The position numbers were made by a program, and so were the translations under genes. This document shows, one piece after another, positions 33,886 to 42,687 of a DNA stretch of 49,214 nt. The notes under the pieces were generated by a model. That model did no database searches, had not been told where the DNA came from, and saw only the letters and a list, made by a program, of their open reading frames with translations. Numbering within the stretch: the stretch's first letter is position 1; every line of letters begins with the position of its first letter. Source of the DNA: an uncultured Bacteroides sp. (GTDB lineage Bacteria > Bacteroidota > Bacteroidia > Bacteroidales > UBA932). The stretch spans positions 1 through 49,214 of the forward strand of contig UREV01000019.1 in the NCBI GenBank assembly GCA_900546925.1, given 5' to 3'.

Positions 33886-36024
33886 ATGACACAAAAAAGT
33901 TTTTTCAGGAACACTCTCGGCGCACTGGTCGCAACCCTGTCGCTGGGATTTGTCACGGAAACCACGGCCTCGGCTGATGAGGGAATGTGGCTTCCGTCTC
34001 TTATTTCACAGCGTATCGTCGATATGCAGAGCAAAGGCTTCAAACTCTCTGCAGAAGACATTTACAGCGTAAACCAGGCATCTCTTAAAGACGCAGTCGT
34101 GCTTTTCGGACGCGGATGCACCGGTGAAGTCATCTCACCGGAAGGACTGCTCCTGACCAACCACCACTGCGGCTACGGCCAGATCCAGCAGCACAGCAGC
34201 GTGGAACACGATTACCTTCGCGACGGCTTCTGGGCCATGAGCCGCAAAGAAGAGCTCCCAAACAAAGGACTGACTGTCAGCTTCTTGGAGAGAATGGACG
34301 ACGTGACTTCGAGAATCCTCGAGGGCTACACCCCAAGTTTCACCGAATCCCAGAGAGACTCTGTTGTTAAGGTCAATGCTGAAGAGCTCATAAAGGAGGT
34401 AACTGCTGAAGGAAAAGGACTTAGGGCTACTGTCGAGTCACTTTACTACGGGAACCAGTATTTTCTCTTTTTGTATCGTGAATATAGCGATATCCGTCTG
34501 GTAGGCGCTCCGCCTTCATCGATCGGTAAATTCGGCGGTGACACTGACAACTGGATGTGGCCACGTCATACGGGAGACTTCTCCATCTTCAGAATTTATG
34601 CTGATAAGGACAACAATCCTGCTGAATATTCAGAAGACAACGTTCCATACAATCCTAAAAAATTCTTCAAGATATCTCTCGGCGGCGTACAGGAAGGAGA
34701 CTTTACTTTCGTATATGGTTTCCCTGGAAGAACACAGGAATACATCATGTCAGAAGGCGTGAGATATGTATCGGAAATCTCTGATCCTGCGAAGATTGCG
34801 TTGAGAACCATGAGACTCGATACCCAGAAGAAATATATGTCTGAAAGCCAGAAGGTCAGAATCCAGTACTCTTCCAAAAATGCAGGCGTGGCCAATGCCT
34901 GGAAGAAGTGGCAGGGCGAGATGAAGGGAATCAACCGTTTGGGTACCGTCGCTGCCAAAAAAGAATATGAAAAGAGATTTGCACAGTGGGCCCAGGGAAC
35001 GGAATACAGCTCGATACTTCCACGTCTGGATTCATTGTACCATGCAGTGGAACCTTATACTTTCGCTAAAGAATACTACAGCGAAACAGCTGCGACAGTG
35101 GAACTTTGCAAGTTCGCCGCATCTGTGGCCAAGGAAATCAAAGCCGGAAATAAAGATAAGGCAGCATCTCTTTCTGAAGAGTTCTACAAGGACTATTATC
35201 TTCCTATCGACAAAGAATCATTCGTGGCCATCATGGGCGCATTCGTCGAGGACGTTCCTGTTGAGTTCCATCCTGAATATATGAAGGGAGAACTTGCGAA
35301 GTACGGAAGTGTCGGCAAATGGGCAGATGCCTTGTTCGGCGAATCAGTTTTCGCTGATGCTGAGAAAGTTTCGAAACTTGAGGCTGCAGATTCTACATCC
35401 ATTTATGCCGATCCTGCCGTGAGATTTGCCAATGAATTCAAGAAGTGGTATGCTCACGATGTCTATCCTACAGACAAACGTCTCAACCAGGAAATCACAT
35501 TGCTCTACAGAGATTATATGAGAGGCCAGATGGCGTTCGAACCTGAAAAGGCATTCTTCCCTGATGCAAACCTCACACTCAGAGTGGCTTACGGAAGCAT
35601 TGCCGGATACGCTCCTGCAGACGGCATCTATTACAAGCCGCTTTCTACACTTGAGGGCATAATGCAGAAGGATAACCCTGAGATTTTCGACTACGACATT
35701 CCTCAGAGGCTGCGTGATATCTATGCTTCAAAGGATTACGGAAGATGGGCAGTGACCGAAGCGAACGGCAACAAGACCGTTCCTGTCTGCTTCATTGCCA
35801 CCAACCACACTTCAGGAGGAAACTCAGGTAGCCCTGTGATAAACAAGGACGGCAACCTGATAGGTCTGAATTTCGACCGAGTCTGGGAAGGAACTATGAG
35901 CGATATCGTCTTCGATCCTGACTATTGTCGCAACATTTCACTGGACATCCGCTATGTCCTGTTCACGATAGACAAACTCGCCGGCGCAAATCACCTGCTG
36001 GACGAGATGGTATTCGTGGAGTAA
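33886..36024 (+). CDS. S46 dipeptidyl-peptidase, DPP11-type
   Basis: 712 aa exported serine peptidase, with signal peptide to about residue 30 (VTETTASA). The chymotrypsin-like triad is visible: His in LLTNHHCGYGQ near residue 93, Asp in GGDTDNWMWPRHTGDF near 219 and Ser in NHTSGGNSGSP near 647. Family S46 holds DPP7 and DPP11, which release dipeptides from the N-terminus of peptides in the periplasm. Eighteen residues after the nucleophile the sequence reads NFDRVWEG; in DPP11 this position is Arg and gives Asp/Glu preference, while DPP7 has Gly. This one is therefore predicted to prefer acidic P1 residues. Full length with no breaks, and it has its own promoter and terminator. Confidence 0.93.
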   Translation: MTQKSFFRNTLGALVATLSLGFVTETTASADEGMWLPSLISQRIVDMQSKGFKLSAEDIYSVNQASLKDAVVLFGRGCTGEVISPEGLLLTNHHCGYGQIQQHSSVEHDYLRDGFWAMSRKEELPNKGLTVSFLERMDDVTSRILEGYTPSFTESQRDSVVKVNAEELIKEVTAEGKGLRATVESLYYGNQYFLFLYREYSDIRLVGAPPSSIGKFGGDTDNWMWPRHTGDFSIFRIYADKDNNPAEYSEDNVPYNPKKFFKISLGGVQEGDFTFVYGFPGRTQEYIMSEGVRYVSEISDPAKIALRTMRLDTQKKYMSESQKVRIQYSSKNAGVANAWKKWQGEMKGINRLGTVAAKKEYEKRFAQWAQGTEYSSILPRLDSLYHAVEPYTFAKEYYSETAATVELCKFAASVAKEIKAGNKDKAASLSEEFYKDYYLPIDKESFVAIMGAFVEDVPVEFHPEYMKGELAKYGSVGKWADALFGESVFADAEKVSKLEAADSTSIYADPAVRFANEFKKWYAHDVYPTDKRLNQEITLLYRDYMRGQMAFEPEKAFFPDANLTLRVAYGSIAGYAPADGIYYKPLSTLEGIMQKDNPEIFDYDIPQRLRDIYASKDYGRWAVTEANGNKTVPVCFIATNHTSGGNSGSPVINKDGNLIGLNFDRVWEGTMSDIVFDPDYCRNISLDIRYVLFTIDKLAGANHLLDEMVFVE

Positions 36025-36080
36025 TGTAGTGTACAATATAGCCACTGGGCATTTGTTTGGTGGAGATCTGTTTTAAAACT

Positions 36081-36120
36081 CAGCCGCCACATCGGCAAAA
36101 TACGGTCGATGTGGCGGCTG
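36081..36120. terminator. Strong hairpin between convergent genes
   Basis: CAGCCGCCACATCG and CGATGTGGCGGCTG form a perfect 14 bp stem with a 12-base loop. There is little T-run on the plus strand, while TTTTAAAA lies just before it, so it may serve the minus-strand gene as well. Confidence 0.7.
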
Positions 36121-36146
36121 AAGTGTATTCGGGGTAATCGCCTAAG

Positions 36147-37535
36147 CTATCTCTTCGCGCAGACGATGATGCCGGTCACATTGCCATACATATCGTCATT
36201 GTGCAAACCGTCTTCGGACGTGTTCATGAATATTTCTTTCGTCTCTCCTGCATAGCGGGAACGCACGCGCCAGATTATAGGCTTTCCGTCTTTGTCTCCG
36301 GCTGCAAAAACTTCGTCTTTACCTCTTGCTGCAAGAGCATTGACATGACCATTATACGAGGTCAGTCTGTTGAGCTTGCCGTCGGTCCAAAGGGCAGCCC
36401 GATATCCTCCGACATAGCCGCCGATATAGGTCTTTCCGTCGTGGCGAAGGATTGCGGCCGCGATGGAATTGCCGCTATTGCTCTCAATATCAAGCAAGTG
36501 CAACGCACCATTTAGCCACCAGCAGGCCTGGAAATTTTCCTTGTCCTTTATCAGATAGCCACTTGCATATACATCCGAGCCGTCAACAACAATTTCCGTA
36601 ACGTAAGCTGAATCATACCCGTCATGCGGCATTTCAATGCGCTCAAAATTCTTCCACATACAATTGGTGCCTCCCGTATAGACAACATTTCCATCTACGG
36701 TGATGCATGATACGCAGCCTTCAATGGTCTTGTTTTCGCTCAAATCAGTCATATCCCCGTTATACCAATAAGCGGGGTATTCCTTTTTGTTCTCGGACCA
36801 TGAACCACCGGCGTAAAGAGAAATACCTGAGACTGCGAAATCAGTAGCATTGCAGTTCTCCATCACTTCAGTCTGGACTCCGTCCTTGTAAATTATCGTC
36901 CTGAAATCTTTGCCTTTGGCCAATGCGCACGAATACAGATACTTATCCTTGATTATTCCAATGCCGGAAACGAACTCGGAGCCTTCAAGCAATGTCATGT
37001 TCCGGTTGTTCCACATGGTTGCGTAGGAATCTCCAGTAAGGCTGGCATATATGTTTCCGGAACCGATGATTTCCCAGTAAGACGGGTCATATCCATACGA
37101 ATCTTCATGACTCTGCGTTATGTGATATGTGAAAACCGTCTGTCCGTTTCTGGTGATGACAGCATCTGCCTTGCGGTCTTTCTGCGACATGTTCTCGCTG
37201 ATTTTCAGATACTTGTATCCATATCCGGATTTTATGTACTCATCGATGTCGATCCAGTTTACAGACTTCCCGTCGAGCCCTTTCACAGTGACCTGGTCTT
37301 CAGGCCTGAGATTATTGGAAAAATAGTAATCCGTCTCATCTGAATATAATGATACGTCCGTTTCTGTTTTCGATTCTTCTTCGGTGTTGTCAGGAGGTGT
37401 CTCTTCTTCTTTGTTATTGTCGTCCGGCGTCTCTGTGTTCTCTGTGCCATCGTCCGCCCCGTCGCACGAAGGCAAGGAAACAACAAGGGTGAAAGCAAGC
37501 AGAAGTCTTGCAAATACTGGTACTCTGAATTTCAT
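36147..37535 (-). CDS. Lipoprotein with probable beta-propeller domain, unknown function
   Basis: 462 aa. Signal peptide with lipobox LPSC near residue 24 is followed by a very acidic, Thr/Pro/Glu-rich tether (about residues 27-60). Residues about 60-140 look like a BACON-type beta domain (VKGLDGKSVNWIDIDEY, YHITQSHED). The remaining 320 residues contain at least six repeats of the form VYxGGxx..AxxWxNG (ASLTGDSYATMWNNR, YAGGSWSENKKEYPAYWYNG, YIGGYVGGYRAALWTDG), as in a beta-propeller. Likely surface-exposed. The start lies 21 bases after the UvrA-type gene's stop, so the two may share a transcript, though no functional link is apparent. Confidence 0.78.
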   Translation of the reverse strand: MKFRVPVFARLLLAFTLVVSLPSCDGADDGTENTETPDDNNKEEETPPDNTEEESKTETDVSLYSDETDYYFSNNLRPEDQVTVKGLDGKSVNWIDIDEYIKSGYGYKYLKISENMSQKDRKADAVITRNGQTVFTYHITQSHEDSYGYDPSYWEIIGSGNIYASLTGDSYATMWNNRNMTLLEGSEFVSGIGIIKDKYLYSCALAKGKDFRTIIYKDGVQTEVMENCNATDFAVSGISLYAGGSWSENKKEYPAYWYNGDMTDLSENKTIEGCVSCITVDGNVVYTGGTNCMWKNFERIEMPHDGYDSAYVTEIVVDGSDVYASGYLIKDKENFQACWWLNGALHLLDIESNSGNSIAAAILRHDGKTYIGGYVGGYRAALWTDGKLNRLTSYNGHVNALAARGKDEVFAAGDKDGKPIIWRVRSRYAGETKEIFMNTSEDGLHNDDMYGNVTGIIVCAKR

Positions 37536-37556
37536 CTCTTTATAGTTATGTGATTG

Positions 37557-40046
37557 TTATACAAATCGTCCGGTGGCGCTGTCTTTCGCCGCGCGGATCT
37601 GGTCCGGCGTGCCGGTCGCCACGATTCTCCCGCCTTCCGAGCCTCCGCCAGGGCCCAGGTCAATGATGAAGTCGGCGTTTCGGATTACGTCCAGGTCGTG
37701 TTCTATGACAATGACGGTGGCTCCGTGGTCGATAAGGCTCTGGAATACATTCAAAAGGGTCATTACGTCGGACGGATGAAGACCTATGGTCGGCTCGTCG
37801 AATACAAAAACGGAGTCACTCTGTCCTCTGCCCATTTCGCTGGCAAGTTTAAGTCTCTGGGCCTCACCTCCTGACAGGCTCGGGGTTTCTTCACCCAATG
37901 TCAGATAACCAAGGCCTAAATCGCGTAACACCCTTAGTCTCTGGCTGATAAGTTTAAGGTCAGCACAGGCGTCGAGAGCGGAATTGATATCCATATCCAT
38001 GAGTTCCGGAAGTGAATGAAATTCCCCGGCGGCGTTCTCCCTCCTTATGCTCCCGGCGATTTTCGAATACCTGGATCCACGGCAATCAGGACATGGGATA
38101 TCCACGTCAGGAAGGAACTGCACATCGAGGCTTATCACTCCTGTGCCATCACATGTAGGGCATCTCAGTTTGCCTGTGTTATAGGAAAAGTCCCCGTCCT
38201 TGTAACCATGCTTTTTCGCGTCCGGTGTCTTGGCAAAGACTTTCCTGAGCTCATCATGGACATTGGCATAAGTCGCTACGGTAGAGCGGACATTGATACC
38301 TATAGGAGAGGCGTCGATGAGCTTCACTTGGCGAATCCCGTCAGCCTCAATTGATTTCACATGCATCGGCAGAGCCTGACCTGAGATTTTCGCCTGCAGG
38401 GCCGGGATGAGGCTCTCAAGCACCATGGTAGTCTTTCCGGAACCTGAGACGCCTGTGATTACTGTCAGACGTCCTTTGGGAATCTCCACGCTTAGAGGTT
38501 TGACAGTATGGATGGCATCCGTAGTCATCGCTATCTTTCCGTTCTTGAACATGTCGGCTGCCGGTATCTGTTGCCTGACTTTGACAGAGGCTTTGCCTGA
38601 AAGGAATGGACCTATCTTTGAGCACTTATTGGCCTCAATATCATTGACAGAACCCTCAGCGATAACTTCGCCACCGTTCGAGCCGGCTCCGGGTCCCATT
38701 TCGATCAGCCAGTCGGATTTGGCGAGAATTTGCGTGTCGTGGTCCACCAGGATCACGGAATTTCCGTCGGCGACCAGATCGTCCATCACTCCGCAGAGGC
38801 CTATGATGTTCGACGGGTGCAGGCCGATCGACGGTTCGTCCAAGACGTAGAGGACTCCAGTGGTGCGGTTCCGGACGGCTCTGGCAAGCTGCATTCTCTG
38901 GCGTTCTCCGGTCGAGAGAGTCGCAGCGGAACGGTCCAGTGACAGGTAGCCTATTCCCAAGTCCATCAATCGTTTAGCTGTGTCGAGGAAGGATTCGCAG
39001 ATGCTTTTGGCCATGGGTCTCATCTCTTCCGGAAGAGATGCCGGCACGCCTTTTACCCATTCCACGATTTCGGTAAGTGTCATCTTGCAGGCATCGGCCA
39101 GGGATATTCCTCTGAGCCTCGGTGCCCTCGCCGCGTCGGAGAGTCTTGTGCCTCCGCAGTCAGGACAGACGTTGAGTTTAAGGAATTTCTCAACTCGCTT
39201 CATGCCTTTCTCGTCCTTGACTTTTGCCAATGCATTTTCGACGGTGTAGGTGGCATTGAAGAAAGTGAAATCCAGCTCGGCCGCGTCGTTGGAGTTCTTG
39301 GCCTTGTAAAGGATATGCTTTTTCTCTGCAGGACCATGAAGGACAATGTCTTTTTCCTTGTCTGTCAGGTCCTTGAAAGGAACGTCGGTGCGTACGCCCA
39401 TCGCTCGGCATACATCCTTCATGAGCGACCACATGAGTGTGTTCCATGGCGCTACTGCACCTTCGTCTATGGTGAGATTCTCGTCAGGGATGAGTGTGGA
39501 TTCGTCTACTGTACGGACAGTTCCTGTACCGTCGCAAGTCCTGCAGGCACCCTGACTGTTGAATGCCAAATCTTCAGCTCCCGGAGGATAGAAATGTTCT
39601 CCGCATACGGGACAGATGAGGTCTTTTCCGGCAGCTACCCTCAATGACGGTTCCACATAATGTCCGTTGGGGCATCTTTGACTGGCCAGTCTCGAGAACA
39701 TAAGCCTAAGACTGTTAAGGAGTTCTGTTCCTGTACCGAAGGTGCTGCGTATGCCGGGGATACCGGGTCTCTGATGCAGTGCAAGAGCAGCCGGAACATA
39801 GAGGACCTCATCGACATTGGCCTTAGCCGCCTGCGTCATTCTCCTTCTGGTGTAGGTGGAAAGCGACTCGAGATAGCGTCTCGAGCCTTCCGAATACAGC
39901 ACTCCAAGTGCCAGCGAGGATTTGCCCGAGCCCGACACTCCGGAGATTCCGACAATCTTCCCCAGCGGGATATCTACATTTATGTTCTTCAGGTTGTGCA
40001 CCTTGGCGCCACGCACCAATATCTTGTCCGGATAAACCTTGTTCAT
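37557..40046 (-). CDS. Class II UvrA (UvrA2-like) ATPase
   Basis: 829 aa, about 110 residues shorter than the repair protein UvrA. Two ABC ATPase units are present: Walker A GVSGSGKSSLALG near residue 36 with signature TLSTGERQRMQLA, and Walker A GVSGSGKTTMVLE near 548 with signature SLSGGEAQRLKLA and FVFDEPTIGLHPSD. Zinc-type CxxC pairs are in LICPVCGEHFYP, CRTCDGTGT, VCPDCGGTRLS and RCPTCDGTGVI. The short first insert is consistent with lack of the UvrB-interaction domain, the mark of class II UvrA proteins, which are linked to DNA-damage or drug tolerance rather than canonical excision repair. Excinuclease role is therefore doubtful. Confidence 0.88.
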   Translation of the reverse strand: MNKVYPDKILVRGAKVHNLKNINVDIPLGKIVGISGVSGSGKSSLALGVLYSEGSRRYLESLSTYTRRRMTQAAKANVDEVLYVPAALALHQRPGIPGIRSTFGTGTELLNSLRLMFSRLASQRCPNGHYVEPSLRVAAGKDLICPVCGEHFYPPGAEDLAFNSQGACRTCDGTGTVRTVDESTLIPDENLTIDEGAVAPWNTLMWSLMKDVCRAMGVRTDVPFKDLTDKEKDIVLHGPAEKKHILYKAKNSNDAAELDFTFFNATYTVENALAKVKDEKGMKRVEKFLKLNVCPDCGGTRLSDAARAPRLRGISLADACKMTLTEIVEWVKGVPASLPEEMRPMAKSICESFLDTAKRLMDLGIGYLSLDRSAATLSTGERQRMQLARAVRNRTTGVLYVLDEPSIGLHPSNIIGLCGVMDDLVADGNSVILVDHDTQILAKSDWLIEMGPGAGSNGGEVIAEGSVNDIEANKCSKIGPFLSGKASVKVRQQIPAADMFKNGKIAMTTDAIHTVKPLSVEIPKGRLTVITGVSGSGKTTMVLESLIPALQAKISGQALPMHVKSIEADGIRQVKLIDASPIGINVRSTVATYANVHDELRKVFAKTPDAKKHGYKDGDFSYNTGKLRCPTCDGTGVISLDVQFLPDVDIPCPDCRGSRYSKIAGSIRRENAAGEFHSLPELMDMDINSALDACADLKLISQRLRVLRDLGLGYLTLGEETPSLSGGEAQRLKLASEMGRGQSDSVFVFDEPTIGLHPSDVMTLLNVFQSLIDHGATVIVIEHDLDVIRNADFIIDLGPGGGSEGGRIVATGTPDQIRAAKDSATGRFV

Positions 40047-40069
40047 CGTCTGCCTATTGTTTGCGACCT

Positions 40070-40077
40070 CAAAATTA
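40070..40077 (-). promoter_or_regulatory. Promoter -7 box of the UvrA2-like gene
   Basis: Minus strand TAATTTTG, 24 bases before the ATG at 40046. Confidence 0.6.
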
Positions 40078-40097
40078 GCGAAATATTGTCATATGTC

Positions 40098-40200
40098 AAG
40101 GATTACAGCAAGCTTATGGGTATCGCGCCAAGGAGGAAATGCCGGAGAAGTTCCGAGATGCTCTACCGGACATTGAGGAGTTGAAAAAACTCTTGTGGGG
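40098..40200 (+). other. Possible protein-coding fragment
   Basis: Between the UvrA2-like and ZIP genes the plus strand reads like coding sequence: VKDYSKLMG in one frame, then after a shift YGYRAKEEMPEKFRDALPD and IEELKKLLWG in another, without a start or context. It may be the end of a lost gene with a frameshift. GAGTT..AACTC near 40178 could be a weak hairpin. Confidence 0.25.
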
Positions 40201-40203
40201 AAT

Positions 40204-40968
40204 TTATCCCAGCACCACATCCAGTACCATCATCAGGGCAAATCCGAGTGCGAAACCTATCGTGCCGATATTGGAGTGCTCTCCCTGGGAATATTCAGGG
40301 ACCAGTTCTTCGACCACTACATAGAGCATGGCTCCGGCTGCGAACGCCAGCATATAAGGCATGATGCCCAGAATGGATGTCGCCAAAAACAATACTAGAC
40401 CGCCGCCTATCGGTTCCACGATTCCGCTCAATGACCCCAGGCAGAATGATTTCCAACGGGAGTTGCCCGCAGCGCGCAAAGGCATTGACACAATCGCTCC
40501 TTCCGGGATATTCTGGATCGCGATTCCCAGGGCGAGAGCCAGGGCGCCGGCCAGATTGAAATCCGCCGAGATCGCACCGGCCAGCGCGACACCGACCGCC
40601 ATTCCCTCCGGGAAATTATGGATTGTTACTGCCAATGCCAGTTTGGTGGTGCGGGACAGGCGGCTTTGTGGACCCTCCGCTTCTCCGCTGATATGAATGT
40701 GCGGGGTGATGTAGTCGATAATCAACAGAAATGCGAAACCTGCCAGCAGACCGATGGTAGGAGGCACTACGGCATACGGCCCTTCTCCCATGTCGATGGC
40801 CGGAATTATCAATGACCAGACTGAGGCCGCTACCATCACGCCGGAAGCGAACCCCAGCAGAATTTTTTGTGTCAATGCCGGCATGTCGCGTTTCATAAGG
40901 AATACGAAAGCAGCGCCTAAAGTCGTACCGAGAAACGGTATCAGGAGTGTCGCCAAAACAGGATTCAT
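40204..40968 (-). CDS. ZIP-family divalent metal transporter
   Basis: 254 aa from the ATG at 40968, which begins a membrane helix; the frame is open 64 codons further back, but a promoter box lies inside that part. Eight membrane helices are expected. The metal-binding helices are IV with AVTIHNFPEGMAVGVAL near residue 115 and V with GIAIQNIPEGAIVSMPL near 150, both HN/QN-x-PEG motifs of the ZupT/GufA branch. It imports zinc and possibly other divalent metals. The histidine loop PHIHISGEAEG near 95 is modest. No Fur- or Zur-like site is obvious. Confidence 0.9.
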   Translation of the reverse strand: MNPVLATLLIPFLGTTLGAAFVFLMKRDMPALTQKILLGFASGVMVAASVWSLIIPAIDMGEGPYAVVPPTIGLLAGFAFLLIIDYITPHIHISGEAEGPQSRLSRTTKLALAVTIHNFPEGMAVGVALAGAISADFNLAGALALALGIAIQNIPEGAIVSMPLRAAGNSRWKSFCLGSLSGIVEPIGGGLVLFLATSILGIMPYMLAFAAGAMLYVVVEELVPEYSQGEHSNIGTIGFALGFALMMVLDVVLG

Positions 40969-40999
40969 GATTTTATTCTCTTTAAGGGGTTTGTCAATG

Positions 41000-41007
41000 C
41001 AAAAGTA
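41000..41007 (-). promoter_or_regulatory. Promoter -7 box of the ZIP gene
   Basis: Minus strand TACTTTTG, 31 bases before the ATG. A TGTCAATGC motif (40992-41000) overlaps its downstream edge. Confidence 0.65.
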
Positions 41008-41173
41008 CAAAGTTTTGAACACTTTGTCAATCATGATTTTTTGTGAATGGCCGTCAAACTCTCCGTAAAGAATGATGGTCCTGTCATCGAAGTCGTGTGC
41101 GGGGTAAGAGAAACAGCCGGCCATCTCTGTTACTTTTGAGGAAAGAGATAGTTTCGGCAAACTTGAGTTCCAC

Positions 41174-41205
41174 TTTGCATATAATTGTGGTTATCATTAT
41201 ATTTG
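41174..41205 (+). promoter_or_regulatory. Promoter of the DUF3791/DUF3990 cassette
   Basis: TTTG (41174-41177), 20 bases, then TATATTTG (41198-41205): a textbook Bacteroidota promoter, the best in the window. The first ATG of the cassette is 40 bases after it. Confidence 0.8.
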
Positions 41206-41245
41206 TCATCAAGTAAGGGGCTCTTACGTTAGAAGAAATAGCATT

Positions 41246-41470
41246 ATGGAATACAATGTTAAGGACAAGATAGAATGGACGGTGATATTTCTTGCCGAAT
41301 TTGGAAAGCGTCACAGACTGACGCTCAAACAATCATTCAACTACCTGTTGCGATATAAAGGCATAAACTTCGTGGAACAACACTACGATTATCTGCATAC
41401 ACAATCATTTGTGTCTGCAGTGGACGACATCACACAGTACTGTCATAAATTGGGAGGAGGCATAGCATGA
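41246..41470 (+). CDS. DUF3791-type small protein
   Basis: 74 aa soluble protein. The pattern DKIEWTVIFLAEFGKRHRLT, SFNYLLRYKGINFVEQHYDY and LHTQSFVSAVDDI matches the DUF3791 family as I know it. The function of this family is unknown; small helical proteins encoded next to DUF3990 genes are candidates for antitoxins. Its stop overlaps the next start as ATGA (41467-41470), so translation is coupled. Promoter at 41174-41205. Confidence 0.72.
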   Translation: MEYNVKDKIEWTVIFLAEFGKRHRLTLKQSFNYLLRYKGINFVEQHYDYLHTQSFVSAVDDITQYCHKLGGGIA

Positions 41471-41943
41471 AACTATATCACGGGAACAATATTGTATTCG
41501 ACAAGATAGACCTGCAGAAATCAAAGCCGAACAAAGACTTCGGTCAAGGTTTTTACTTATCACCTGACTATGATCAGGCGCTAAATATGGCTAATATTAA
41601 GACCGAGCAACTGCAGGAAGGAGAACCGACAGTTATGGAATTCGAAGTAGAGGCAAGAGATATCTGGAGTTTGCATACGCTCGTATTTGACGATTACAGC
41701 GAGAACTGGGCCGAGTTTATTCTTGCCAATCGCAACAATTCAGCCGGTACGCCAATCCATAACTATGACATCGTGATAGGTCCAATAGCCAACGATCGTG
41801 TAGGAGTGCAACTATGGAAATTCGAGAACCAGCTTATAGACATGCCTACGCTAGTACGCAAGCTGAAATATATGAAAGGACTTACCATACAGTATTTCTT
41901 TGGCACTGAAACAGCATTGTCTATACTTAAAAGAGTTAAATGA
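41467..41943 (+). CDS. DUF3990 protein, probable ADP-ribosyltransferase-like fold
   Basis: 158 aa. The order LYHGN (residues 3-7), DFGQGFYLSPDYDQAL (about 26-41), WSLHTLVFDD and NWAEFILANRN (about 80-90) is that of DUF3990 and recalls the H-Y-E layout of diphtheria-toxin-like ADP-ribosyltransferases: a YHG strand, a GFY segment and a later Glu. If that reading is right, it would transfer ADP-ribose to an unknown target, and the small flanking genes would restrain it. Both flanking genes overlap it by 4 bases. No signal peptide, so it acts in the cell. Enzyme activity is inference; the family call is good. Confidence 0.75.
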   Translation: MKLYHGNNIVFDKIDLQKSKPNKDFGQGFYLSPDYDQALNMANIKTEQLQEGEPTVMEFEVEARDIWSLHTLVFDDYSENWAEFILANRNNSAGTPIHNYDIVIGPIANDRVGVQLWKFENQLIDMPTLVRKLKYMKGLTIQYFFGTETALSILKRVK

Positions 41944-42167
41944 TGATGGATGAGAGACAATTGATGAAAGACAGCATGGTGACTAAACTCGCCATGCTGC
42001 TCATAGACGACGGCAAGGCCACGTCCATGACTGAAGCGCTTGATGTCGTGATAAATTCCGAAACTTACCAGCGTCTCATTGATGACAAGGCTGCACTATA
42101 TTATCAGAGTCCGCGCTATGTCTATGAGTTTTTAAAGAATGAACTTCTCACTGGAAAAGCAGAATAA
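41940..42167 (+). CDS. Small DUF3791-like protein, third gene of the cassette
   Basis: About 75 aa, with three Met codons in a row at the start (41940, 41943 or 41946). It reads MKDSMVTKLAMLLIDDGKAT, SMTEALDVVINSETYQRLID, then YYQSPRYVYEFLKNELL. The pattern of a helical body with a YxxSPxYVxxxLKxEL end is typical of short proteins next to DUF3990 genes. The ATGA overlap with the DUF3990 gene shows it is part of the same unit. Possible second antitoxin or co-factor; unproven. Confidence 0.65.
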   Translation: MMMDERQLMKDSMVTKLAMLLIDDGKATSMTEALDVVINSETYQRLIDDKAALYYQSPRYVYEFLKNELLTGKAE

Positions 42168-42237
42168 TATAGCGCAGACATTTTTCGTCATGCGGAAATA
42201 AGACAAGATTGAACGATTTCCTAAGGGAACGTCAATG

Positions 42238-42575
42238 ACAAGCGCCCGATGTCATATGTTTATTTGAAATTATGGCATCGAAATTCTCGATTGCCCATTT
42301 ATCGCCAATGCGGGCGAGTATGTTGCGATGAAACATACTTGCCCGGTCCTATGAAAAATAGTATAACCTGGCGGTGATTGAATTGCTTGTAGTTGCTGTA
42401 ATTGACTGAATGTTAAAGGACTACAAGTTCTGTATGTGTCGTGGTGACCTGCCCGGTTGTCTGACGGCAGAATCATAGCGGGCGAAGACGCCCCTATGTC
42501 ATACGAGAACGGTACGCGGCCACTCGGCATCCACAGCGGAAGTGCCTATACGAAGGCAATAGTTGCAATTGAGTA
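42238..42575 (+). ncRNA. Structured RNA segment, possible group II intron 5' remnant
   Basis: This gene-free stretch holds several strong hairpins: CGATGTCAT/ATGGCATCG (42247-42280); a 14-pair stem GGGCGAGTATGTT/AACATACTTGCCC with a 7-base loop (42311-42343); CTTGTAGT/ACTACAAG (about 42388-42429); and ATAGcGGGCG-AAGA-CGCCCCTAT (42475-42497). The start GCGCCCGAT and the order of stems recall domain I of bacterial group II introns, whose 5' end is GUGYG. No reverse transcriptase frame and no domain V are seen, so it would be a truncated remnant. Boundaries are rough. An unrelated ncRNA is the alternative. Confidence 0.4.
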
Positions 42576-42613
42576 ATTTGTTTGTCAGAAAGACTTTTTT
42601 TAATGAATATGGG

Positions 42614-42644
42614 AAGAACGGCTCGCAATTTGCGGGCCGTTCTT
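42614..42644. terminator. Terminator-type hairpin
   Basis: AAGAACGGCTCGC-AATTT-GCGGGCCGTTCTT, a 13-pair stem with one T-G pair. It closes the cassette and intron-like region and precedes the hydrolase gene. Confidence 0.7.
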
Positions 42645-42656
42645 CTTATGAACTTA

Positions 42657-42687
42657 CTGGTATATACCAGGTTAGCGCTCTGGTATA
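42657..42687. promoter_or_regulatory. Palindromic operator candidate before the hydrolase gene
   Basis: CTGGTATATACCAG (42657-42670) is a perfect 14 bp palindrome, and CTGGTATAT repeats at 42680-42688, centred about 20 bases on. Together they look like a one-and-a-half-site operator 25-55 bases before the start codon. The regulator is not identifiable here. Confidence 0.5.

Noticed and set aside
42270..42530. Minus-strand 86-codon frame in the region after the DUF3990 cassette
   Set aside because: It lies across several strong RNA hairpins, has no promoter or recognisable domain, and is better explained by the structured noncoding segment.
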